Part shown: piece after piece, positions 1-6,288 of the stretch
Position numbering within the stretch: the first letter of the stretch is position 1
How the letters are laid out: every line of letters begins with the position of its first letter
NCBI GenBank assembly: GCA_029934845.1
Contig: JAOZLN010000108.1
Span: 1 to 7,903 of the forward strand
Length of the DNA stretch: 7,903 nucleotides
Source of the DNA: Candidatus Sabulitectum sp.
GTDB lineage: Bacteria > Fermentibacterota > Fermentibacteria > Fermentibacterales > JCC-6
Direction: 5' to 3'
Notes under the pieces: generated by a model
What the model was told of the DNA's origin: nothing
Seen by the model: only the letters and a program-made list of their open reading frames with translations
Databases searched by the model: none
Program-made: the position numbers and the translations under genes

Positions 1-231
1 GGACCACAGGGTGTAAGATTTAATCTTACTCTGTATGATCGTGCAGGAAGAGATCTTGCCCATCTGGCTATAAACTCTCCAGCAGGTGATGTATTCAACT
101 GGGACGGCAGAGATGACTGGAACGAATTTTTACCTATGGGACAGTATCTACTTCTGCTTGAGGGAGTGTATCCCAACGGAGACAGATTGACAACAACTGA
201 GACCGTGGTTATCGCGGCGCCACTGGAATAA
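1..231 (+). CDS. C-terminal end of a secreted protein with a FlgD/Ig-like domain (5' end outside the window)
   Basis: The frame is open from base 1 and gives 76 residues before TAA at 229-231. The visible part looks like one beta-sandwich: LTLYDRAGRDLAHL, then FNWDGRDDWNEFLPMGQY, then LLLLEGVYPNGD. The order 'YD..GR(E/D)' - 'W(D/N)G(R/K)D..G..(M/V)..G.Y' is the hallmark of FlgD-Ig-like C-terminal domains. These end many secreted, often multidomain, proteins in FCB-group bacteria and resemble the sorting tails of type IX-like secretion. The catalytic or binding part of the protein lies upstream and cannot be judged. The stop overlaps the ribosome binding site of the next gene, so the two are surely co-transcribed. 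I am confident of the domain fold type and cannot tell the protein's function. Confidence 0.75.
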   Translation, partial: GPQGVRFNLTLYDRAGRDLAHLAINSPAGDVFNWDGRDDWNEFLPMGQYLLLLEGVYPNGDRLTTTETVVIAAPLE

Positions 232-237
232 GGAGGG
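230..237 (+). promoter_or_regulatory. Strong ribosome binding site for a TTG-started gene
   Basis: AAGGAGGG lies six bases before TTG at 244 and overlaps the stop codon of the upstream gene. It decides the TTG start of the 244-1062 gene: the residues that follow form a clean signal peptide, and no ATG fits better. Confidence 0.75.
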
Positions 238-243
238 ATCACA

Positions 244-1062
244 TTGAGAATTAAAATAACCACAGCCCTTCTTGTTCTTGTTCTGGCAATACCTGCTTCC
301 GGCTCTTTTGAAGAACTGGAAATGGGTATACAGGCAATGGCCATGGGGGGCACCGGAGTAGTTCTTGCCGGCCTTGAAGGCAATATGTGGAATCCCGCAT
401 CTGTTGCATCCATGGAAAAGGCATCTGTTACCATATCGGGAAAAATGCCCTACTCTAATTTTGATTTTGCAACGGCTGGTATAGACGGTGGAGCACCCTT
501 AACCGAGAACTGGAACCTGGCAGGCAGTGCAAGGTGGTTTGGTGGTGAACTTTACAACGAGCAGGTAATTGCTGCAACAATTGCCGGCAGGCTTTCCCGT
601 GATTTTTCATTCGGCCTGCAGCCTGTTCTTGCAAGAGTGGACATCAAAGACGGAGTGAGCAGTTATGGCAGTTCAATGGCATTTTCAGTCAACGCCGGGT
701 TCAGGGTTACCATGTACGACAGATGGGCCTTTGCCGCTGCTGTAAAGAACCCGCTTGAGTCCCGCATAGGTAACTCAGAGGAGTACATGCACAGGCAGAT
801 GGATGCTGGTATTTCGTATGAGCCGGCGGATGGTCTGGTAACAGCGTTTGCTCTTTCAAGAGACTTCAGAGGGACCCGTGTCAGAGTGGGGGGAGCCCTG
901 CCTCTTGGGCCTATATCAGTTTACGCCGGAGCCATGAGCGGCCCTGCCGTGTTCACCGGAGGGTTCTCTGCGGTTGTGGAGGGCGTTAAGGCCAGCTACT
1001 CTGTACAGACCCATCCAGAGATGAATTTGTCACACGCAATTGGGGTGACATATGCTTTTTAG
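244..1062 (+). CDS. PorV/PorQ-like outer-membrane beta-barrel protein (272 aa)
   Basis: Residues 1-20 form a signal peptide (MRIK, then a Leu/Val/Ala-rich core, ending IPASG). Residues 31-53 carry AMAMGGTGVVLAG followed by NMWNPAS. This is the typical N-terminal hatch motif (MGG.....(N)PA) of PorV/PorQ and related FadL-like barrels of FCB bacteria. The rest is a run of short alternating hydrophobic/polar strands with Gly- and Asn-rich turns. The chain ends in Phe (VTYAF), the usual outer-membrane assembly signal. At 272 residues it is small for PorV, which is nearer 350-400. In type IX systems PorV carries proteins with sorting tails to the surface, and the gene just upstream ends in such a tail-like domain, so a shuttle role is plausible but inferred. 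The start is TTG, set by a strong AAGGAGGG. The gene ends with TAG inside the next gene (11-base overlap), which suggests translational coupling. Confidence 0.72.
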   Translation: MRIKITTALLVLVLAIPASGSFEELEMGIQAMAMGGTGVVLAGLEGNMWNPASVASMEKASVTISGKMPYSNFDFATAGIDGGAPLTENWNLAGSARWFGGELYNEQVIAATIAGRLSRDFSFGLQPVLARVDIKDGVSSYGSSMAFSVNAGFRVTMYDRWAFAAAVKNPLESRIGNSEEYMHRQMDAGISYEPADGLVTAFALSRDFRGTRVRVGGALPLGPISVYAGAMSGPAVFTGGFSAVVEGVKASYSVQTHPEMNLSHAIGVTYAF

Positions 1063-2605
1063 CCTGCTGCTTGCTTCAATGCTGGCCGCTGTGCCCCCGG
1101 GGTTCGATCTGAACTCTGCCACTTACGAGGAGCTGCTTGATCTGGAGGGACTTACTTCAGAACAGGTTGTTGTTCTGTACGACTACATACAGGGTACTGG
1201 AGGGCTGGAGAATGTTTATGAGGTGGTGGATCTTCCAGGATTCACGCCTGCTACCCTTGGATGGCTCAGAGAGAATGTAATTGTTCTGCCTGTGCCTGAA
1301 CCCGAGATATCATCCCAGATCCTTAACGTTATGGAAAGACTTGCCCAGGAAGACGGACCCGGAGACGCTGCAGTTGAGTACTGGGAGGATCTTCTTCTTA
1401 GACCTTTGCCCATAAACCAGGTTTCCTGGTGGGATCTTCGCAGCCTTGACAGGGTCAGTTTTATAGATGCGGCATCGGTTGACGGCAGACTGAGGAGCCT
1501 TGGTCCCGTATCTTCTGTTTCATCCCTGCGCAGTACCGAAAACCTTCGCTACTACGGTTACCGCAACATGAGAGACTATGTCTCTACCCGTGAGCCTGAT
1601 TACTCTTCAACTGATTTTTACGGAAGCTATCGATTCATATACGATGACAACGAAGGCAGAAGTGGAATTGACGACGGGATCGAGGGGCAGATCTCTGAAT
1701 TGAAATCAGCAATATCAGATATTCTTGAGGGGGGAAGAGAGCTTTCCTCCACTTCAATAGACAGTCTTGAGCTTATCACACGACTGCAATCTGAATACGA
1801 TCAACTTATAGAAGCTCGTGATATCACCGGTTTCAGTCACAGAGTCAGAGTAGGCTCAGGAGACAGATATCGCGCAGGTGCCCGGCTTTCCAGAGGGGTT
1901 AATTCTACTGCTGGAAGCGATCTTGTCGCTGGGCTGGATGTACCTGTAAATGACAGATTCGATGTGGGAAAGGCATATTTCTCTTTCCAGGATGACGGAT
2001 TTGTCAGACAGGTTATAGCCGGCAACTACAGGCTTTCACTTGCCCAGGGGCTTCTGATCGACAACTCCGATGAACTCATGTACAGAAACACATACAGAAC
2101 ATGGGGGTTGACCCCTGATCTTACATCATCCAGACAGAGTGCTCTTCTTGGAGGTGCAACCCAGATCGAAGCAGGGCCGGTGCTTGGCTACGCTTTTGGC
2201 TCGTTTACACCTCGCGATGCGTTAACAAACCTGGATGGTACTCCCAATGTTCTTTACCAGGGAGAACTCAGGCCGGAGGAATACAGTGGTGTTCTTGATG
2301 AAACCACTTACGGTGGTTATGCCTTTTACGACATGGGAGACTATCTTCCAGTAGGTACGGCAATTGGCATGGGAACTTTGCAGATACAGTACAGCGATTC
2401 CCTGAACCCTTCTGTGGCCGGAATGGATATTCCCAACGACACATACACCTGGGACTGCCCGGAGTACGCTCACATGCCTGCAGGTAACAAACTGAGCTAT
2501 CTGGCAGGTTCCGCACAGACTGTTTATGAAAACATGAGTGCCGAGGTGGAAGCAGTGCGTCAGGATAATGGAGCCTGGGCAAGCATTACCACAGCCAGCT
2601 GGTAG
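1052..2605 (+). CDS. Exported helix-hairpin-helix / beta-barrel protein, N-terminal 517 residues up to an in-frame TAG
   Basis: The ATG at 1052 sits inside the end of the previous gene, with GGGGTGA just before it. Residues 1-15 are a short signal peptide. Residues 18-77 are a ComEA-like helix-hairpin-helix domain (FDLNSATYEELLDLEGL, later VVDLPGFTP). Residues about 118-175 look like a second, degenerate copy (PINQVSWWDLRSLDRV). Residues about 203-257 are a charged, probably helical insertion. From about 185 onward, apart from that insertion, the chain is strand-rich and outer-membrane-like, and includes KAYFSFQDDGFVRQVIAGNY plus LSLAQGLLI (309-336). That passage matches the 'G(D/N)Y....GQGL' signature I know from uncharacterised HhH-barrel proteins of Bacteroidota and relatives. 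The frame stops at TAG 2603-2605 after W517. The same frame continues with matching sequence to 3484, so this is about two thirds of an originally ~810-residue protein. A DNA-related role is suggested only by the HhH fold. Confidence 0.78.
   Translation: MLFSLLLASMLAAVPPGFDLNSATYEELLDLEGLTSEQVVVLYDYIQGTGGLENVYEVVDLPGFTPATLGWLRENVIVLPVPEPEISSQILNVMERLAQEDGPGDAAVEYWEDLLLRPLPINQVSWWDLRSLDRVSFIDAASVDGRLRSLGPVSSVSSLRSTENLRYYGYRNMRDYVSTREPDYSSTDFYGSYRFIYDDNEGRSGIDDGIEGQISELKSAISDILEGGRELSSTSIDSLELITRLQSEYDQLIEARDITGFSHRVRVGSGDRYRAGARLSRGVNSTAGSDLVAGLDVPVNDRFDVGKAYFSFQDDGFVRQVIAGNYRLSLAQGLLIDNSDELMYRNTYRTWGLTPDLTSSRQSALLGGATQIEAGPVLGYAFGSFTPRDALTNLDGTPNVLYQGELRPEEYSGVLDETTYGGYAFYDMGDYLPVGTAIGMGTLQIQYSDSLNPSVAGMDIPNDTYTWDCPEYAHMPAGNKLSYLAGSAQTVYENMSAEVEAVRQDNGAWASITTASW
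2603..2605 (+). other. In-frame amber (TAG) codon interrupting the HhH-barrel gene
   Basis: The TAG lies between TGG (W517) and AAC AAC TGG. Upstream and downstream segments share one frame (1052 and 2657 differ by 1605, a multiple of 3), so an indel is not needed to explain it. One base change from CAG (Gln), TGG (Trp), AAG, GAG, TAT, TAC, TTG or TCG would give TAG. It falls at what looks like a turn between two predicted strands (GAWASITTASW and WFNVSASYRNYALGF). TAG also ends the genes at 1062, 4669 and 6284, two of them directly after a C-terminal Phe, so TAG is a true stop in this genome. Confidence 0.9.
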
Positions 2606-3484
2606 AACAACTGGTTTAATGTTTCGGCTTCATATCGCAACTATGCTCTTGGTTTTATGAATCCGTACAACCGGGCTTTCTCCGAACAGCACAGGTTTGA
2701 TGATACCGTTTTCGAGAAGCCTTACAGGTTGAATGATCCGCTTACTTCTCAGTTGGCTGATCTTCCTGTGCCCAAACCCGAAGAGGGTCTTTACATGGAG
2801 ACCAGATTCCAGGTAAGTCGTCAGGTAACCTTTACGAAGGTCTATCTTGATGTCTGGCGGAATCTGGCTTATGACACAGAGAACCTCCGATTTCAGGGGG
2901 AAGTGGAGTACCGGCCTGTATGGCCAGTGAGGTTCCGGTTGAAGTACAAATTCCAGGATAAGATCAACCACAAAGACATTGTTCCAAGTAACTCCCGTAC
3001 ACAGGAATTCACACTTCGTACATTTTCTCTTCCTTTTGGTGGAGATTACTTCAGCATGGAGCTCCGGTACGGAAATGTAGAACTTACTCCCAACCCTCTT
3101 TACGGAGATGATAGAAATATGTGTGGTGGTTTTCTGGCCACGCGCTGGGAGCATGAGTTCAGCCCTGAACTCTCAGTTCTGGGTGGCAGCACTTTCTGGA
3201 CCACAGATGGTATGAGCCAGTGGGAATTTGAAGATACCGGTATAGATTTTCTTGATGGGGACGGAACAAAGTTCTATGTCACCATGAAGAATACACTGTC
3301 GGATAATCTTCAGCTTCGCTTCAAGTTTGTCAGGAAAGACACTTTCTTTCCCCACAATGGATTTTACAGACCGGATCCCGATGATCAGTATCACTATCAG
3401 GGAGATCCGGATGAAACAGTAACAGATTTCGGCGATCATGTCACCGATTACGGTATTCGCTGCCAGCTTGACATTCGCTGGTAA
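2606..3484 (+). pseudogene. C-terminal barrel half of the HhH outer-membrane protein, downstream of the internal stop
   Basis: This segment has 292 codons in the same frame as the 1052 start, ending at TAA 3482-3484. A gene caller would place its start at ATG 2657, which loses 17 codons that clearly belong to the barrel (NNWFNVSASYRNYALGF). The segment has no signal peptide, and I see no Shine-Dalgarno sequence before 2657, so it is unlikely to be an independent gene. It consists of long amphipathic strands (for example LRFQGEVEYRPVWPVRFRLK and LQLRFKFVRKD) separated by Asp/Asn/Pro-rich loops. It ends CQLDIRW, with the terminal aromatic residue expected of an outer-membrane barrel. The passage NPYNRAFSEQHRF just after the stop fits the conserved middle of this barrel family as I recall it. 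If the TAG is real and not read through, this half is not made. Confidence 0.75.
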
Positions 3485-3486
3485 GC

Positions 3487-3492
3487 AGGAGG
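3487..3492 (+). promoter_or_regulatory. Ribosome binding site of the second PorV-like gene
   Basis: AGGAGG sits four bases before ATG 3497, directly after the TAA of the HhH-barrel gene. It fixes the start and allows this gene to be translated on its own, even if translation of the preceding frame ends early at the TAG. Confidence 0.7.
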
Positions 3493-3496
3493 ACAA

Positions 3497-4669
3497 ATGG
3501 GTATAACAGCAGGTGGATTGATTATTCTTCTTGCCCTGTCAGGCGGCCTGCCTGAGGTATTGTGGCTTGGAGATCAGGGAGTTTCCGGTTCAGCATCGGC
3601 GGCGGGAATGGGTAATACTGCGTATGCAGATGATTCTCCACAGGCAGCTGTGCAGAACCCCGCTTCGGCGGCATTGCTTCCTGAGGGTTTCAGTGCAGGG
3701 ATCACCGGAGCTCTGGCTCTGGATATTGAAAAAAGAACCCGAAGAGTTTATGACAGTTTTGGCGGAGTGGTTGGGGAATCCGAGCACAGTTTCAACCAGA
3801 ACTTTCATCCCCTCCCCGGAGCAGCCGCCCTTTCATGGAGGCAGGGTAACCTTGCTGTTTCAGCTGGATGGAGAGCGGCTTCAACATTTAGTTACGCATA
3901 CAGCAGGGTGATGAATGATGGTGACTATGTGAAGGTTGCAGAGGAAACACTGGACATCAGTGGAATGCTGAGTGATTTCGGGCTTTCAGCTGCATGGACC
4001 CAGTGGGAAAGGTTTTCCTTTGGTGCCGGTGGCAGTTTTGCAACAGGGACACGTTCAATGGATCACCGTATAGATTATGTGGATCCAACCGCTGCGGATC
4101 TTGAAAATGAGGTTGAAACTGATATTTCTGGAATGATAGTTCGCGGATCTGCACTGGTTGATCTTGGTCGAGTAACATTAAGTGCTGGAATTGAGCAGCC
4201 AATGAGCTGGAAAGTTGAAGTAGACACAGTAGAGATCGATTTGACCCTTCCAGTTACAGTCAGAGCAGGTTTAAGATATCTGCCCGGCAACAGGTTGATG
4301 AGTCTTTTTGTCGCGGATTTCTGGTGGTCAGGCACATCGTCTGTTGAAATTGATGATGTTGATGCCGCCATGAGAAATTCATGGGGATTAGGTGCCGGTG
4401 TAGAGAATACTTTACCGGGTAACACAATAGGCAGAGCGGGTTTTGAATACGATAGTTCTCCCATCGCGGGTGCTCTTAACAGAATGAAGTTTACAACAGG
4501 TCTTGGCTGGATCATTGATGATCTTGCCGTGGATGCAGCAATAAGCTTCTCACCTGTTCGCTGGGATCAGTATCAGGCCGACGGTCTTCCGTCTTTTACA
4601 CCGGGGGATTCTCTTGTGGTGGAATCCAGCAGAACCGCTTTTACCCTTGGTGTCACAAAGACATTCTAG
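3497..4669 (+). CDS. PorV/PorQ-like (FadL-type) outer-membrane protein (390 aa)
   Basis: Residues 1-18 are a signal-peptide-like hydrophobic stretch (ITAGGLIILLALSGG). Residues 34-57 carry ASAAGMGNTAYADD followed by VQNPASAA, the same N-terminal motif as in the smaller protein at 244-1062 and typical of PorV/PorQ/UPF0164 barrels. The remainder alternates strands and polar turns, as in LSDFGLSAAWTQWERFSFGA and VTVRAGLRYLPGNR, and ends FTLGVTKTF with a terminal Phe. Length matches PorV-type proteins (about 350-400). The gene follows the HhH-barrel gene by 12 bases and precedes the nucleotidase by 13. The two PorV-like proteins flanking the HhH barrel look like distant relatives rather than recent duplicates. 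Whether this one serves type IX-like export, attachment or small-molecule uptake cannot be told from sequence. Confidence 0.72.
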   Translation: MGITAGGLIILLALSGGLPEVLWLGDQGVSGSASAAGMGNTAYADDSPQAAVQNPASAALLPEGFSAGITGALALDIEKRTRRVYDSFGGVVGESEHSFNQNFHPLPGAAALSWRQGNLAVSAGWRAASTFSYAYSRVMNDGDYVKVAEETLDISGMLSDFGLSAAWTQWERFSFGAGGSFATGTRSMDHRIDYVDPTAADLENEVETDISGMIVRGSALVDLGRVTLSAGIEQPMSWKVEVDTVEIDLTLPVTVRAGLRYLPGNRLMSLFVADFWWSGTSSVEIDDVDAAMRNSWGLGAGVENTLPGNTIGRAGFEYDSSPIAGALNRMKFTTGLGWIIDDLAVDAAISFSPVRWDQYQADGLPSFTPGDSLVVESSRTAFTLGVTKTF

Positions 4670-4682
4670 AAAGGACGGTATC

Positions 4683-6284
4683 ATGCTCACAAGAATTGCG
4701 CTGGTACTATTCCTTCTGGCAACTTCTGTACAGGCTGAGATTGTTTATTTAAACATTCTTCACACCAATGATATTCACGGAGGGATCGCTCCGCGGGAGG
4801 CGTCTTTCATGAATCCCGATTTTCCTCCGGGAATTGGTGGTGGTGCCTGGATTGCCACCTATGTGAATCAGGTTCGGGAAGAATGTATTGAAAGCGGAGA
4901 GTACTGCCTGCTGATTGATGCCGGTGATATCTGGCAGGGAACCCCTGTAGGCAACTACAACTCAGGCGAATTCATGATGGAATGGATGAATTCCATGGAC
5001 TATGACATGATGACACTGGGTAATCATGACTTTGATCATGGAGCGGTAAATGTCATTGAAAAGGCAGAAATGGCAGATTTTCCCGTGATCTGTACTAATT
5101 TCACCACCCTGGACGGAGAGATACCCTCACCTGTTGTTCCATATATTTTTATGGATATGGACGGGATCAATGTGGCTTTTGTCGGGGTTACAACTTCAGA
5201 TACCTACGGTCTGGTCGATCCTGAACTTCTGGAGGGGTATCTGATCACCCCGGAGCTTGAAGCAGTTGAAACCGCTCTGGAAGAGGTGTATGCACAAGGT
5301 GCAGAAGTGGTAGTTCTGGTTTCACATCTGGGCCAGCCACCTGATCCGGAAAGATACACAGCAAGGGTGTATGAAGCATGGGACAACGGGGAAGAGTACA
5401 CAAAAGACTTTGCTTATAACTCAGCAGAACTGACATGCATGGTAGAGGGAATTGATTTTGTAGTAAGCGGTCATACCCATGTGGCTCTCCGCCAGCCCTG
5501 GGTTAATCCTCTTACCCACACAATTGTAGTTCAGGGATATGCAAACGGTACGGGTATCGGGCACATCAGAATTGCCATGGATACAGAGACTGGATCAATT
5601 GTCGGATATGACCTGCCTGACGGCGAGGAATACGTCAGTCTGCTTCATGACAGGTTCTGGCCTGACCAGGAGCAGTTTGAGCTTATTAACGGCTACCGGG
5701 AAATCGCCGAGGCCGGCATGGATGAAGTGGTTGGAGAGGCAGTTACAGAGATACCAAGGGGCGGTGCGGAGCACCCTCTTGGAAGACTTATGAGTGATGC
5801 TATCTGTGCAGCCACAGATGCCGATGTGGGGCTTCTGAACAGAGGCGGTATTCGTGCAGCCATTCCAAGAGGATACATTACGCCCAGAATTATCTATACT
5901 GCAATACCCTTTGAGGAAGATCTTTACACACTGGAGATAACGGGTGCAGAGCTTCTAGAAATACTGGAAACCGGAATGCAGGGCCGAAGGCGGGATATGG
6001 AAATATCCGGGTTTACATGCAGCCGCAACCAGGCAGTAGAAGATGGCAGCAAAATAGAAGATCCCATGATAAACGGGGAACCCCTTGAACTGGACGCAGT
6101 TTACATTCTTGCAACAACAGGATACCTGGCACAGGGTAATGTGGGGTATGGCATAATGCTGGACCACGATGCAACTTTTGCAGGGGTGACGCTGCTTCAG
6201 GCTGTTACTGATCATATTACATCTGCTTCACCAATTGAGCCCGACAACAGAACAAGGATCATCTGGATCGAAGAAGAAAGGTAG
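4683..6284 (+). CDS. Exported bifunctional-type 5'-nucleotidase / UshA-like metallophosphoesterase (533 aa)
   Basis: Predicted to hydrolyse phosphate esters, in most relatives 5'-nucleotides to nucleoside plus phosphate, outside the inner membrane. I chose ATG 4683 (AAGGACG five bases upstream) over an in-frame GTG at 4614, because it starts the signal peptide MLTRIALVLFLLATSVQA and leaves a 13-base gap after the previous gene. The N-terminal metallophosphoesterase domain has every expected di-metal motif: HTNDIH (D30, H32), GDIWQG (D82), GNHDFDHG (N114, catalytic H115/D118), SHLG (H215) and GHTH (H264, H266). The C-terminal 5_nucleotid_C domain runs from about 350 to 515. It has PLGRL (365-369), LNRGGIR (385-391) and IPF (408-410). 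The usual GGDG(Y/F) is replaced by GNVGY (485-489), and the 'PFGN' Asn is Glu, so nucleotide preference may differ from UshA. No lipobox or C-terminal anchor is visible, so it is probably periplasmic or secreted. Length is normal for the family. Confidence 0.93.
   Translation: MLTRIALVLFLLATSVQAEIVYLNILHTNDIHGGIAPREASFMNPDFPPGIGGGAWIATYVNQVREECIESGEYCLLIDAGDIWQGTPVGNYNSGEFMMEWMNSMDYDMMTLGNHDFDHGAVNVIEKAEMADFPVICTNFTTLDGEIPSPVVPYIFMDMDGINVAFVGVTTSDTYGLVDPELLEGYLITPELEAVETALEEVYAQGAEVVVLVSHLGQPPDPERYTARVYEAWDNGEEYTKDFAYNSAELTCMVEGIDFVVSGHTHVALRQPWVNPLTHTIVVQGYANGTGIGHIRIAMDTETGSIVGYDLPDGEEYVSLLHDRFWPDQEQFELINGYREIAEAGMDEVVGEAVTEIPRGGAEHPLGRLMSDAICAATDADVGLLNRGGIRAAIPRGYITPRIIYTAIPFEEDLYTLEITGAELLEILETGMQGRRRDMEISGFTCSRNQAVEDGSKIEDPMINGEPLELDAVYILATTGYLAQGNVGYGIMLDHDATFAGVTLLQAVTDHITSASPIEPDNRTRIIWIEEER
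6276..6281 (+). promoter_or_regulatory. Ribosome binding site deciding the TTG start at 6289
   Basis: GAAAGG overlaps the last codons of the nucleotidase gene. Two adjacent TTG codons follow at 6286 and 6289. Aligning AAAGG with the 16S tail leaves almost no spacer to 6286 but a workable one to 6289, so 6289 is preferred. The difference is one residue. Confidence 0.5.
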
Positions 6285-6288
6285 TTTG

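Noticed and set aside
2603..2605. Genome-wide reassignment of TAG, or pyrrolysine at this site
   Set aside because: TAG ends three other genes here at sensible points, two directly after a C-terminal Phe typical of outer-membrane proteins. A barrel turn is also not a place where pyrrolysine is known to be needed. It is not excluded for this one codon.
2630..3154. Long antisense reading frame (174 codons) opposite the C-terminal barrel half
   Set aside because: It has no signal peptide, recognisable domain or clear ribosome binding site, and it lies wholly opposite a frame with convincing barrel pattern. It is a by-product of the codon use on the + strand.
2657..3484. Independent gene starting at ATG 2657
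   Set aside because: No ribosome binding site, no signal peptide for a barrel-type protein, and the 17 codons between the TAG and this ATG continue the barrel pattern.
4075..4515. Antisense frame of 146 codons opposite the second PorV-like gene
   Set aside because: Low-complexity Ser/Thr/Pro-rich translation with no family features; a shadow of the + strand gene.
4614..4682. GTG 4614 as the start of the nucleotidase gene
   Set aside because: It would overlap the preceding gene by 56 bases and put 23 unrelated residues before a clean signal peptide. ATG 4683 has its own Shine-Dalgarno sequence.
6235..6288. TTG 6235 as the start of the FAD oxidoreductase
   Set aside because: The extra 18 residues are polar and lie before the Rossmann strand that normally begins such proteins; TTG 6289 with GAAAGG upstream fits better.
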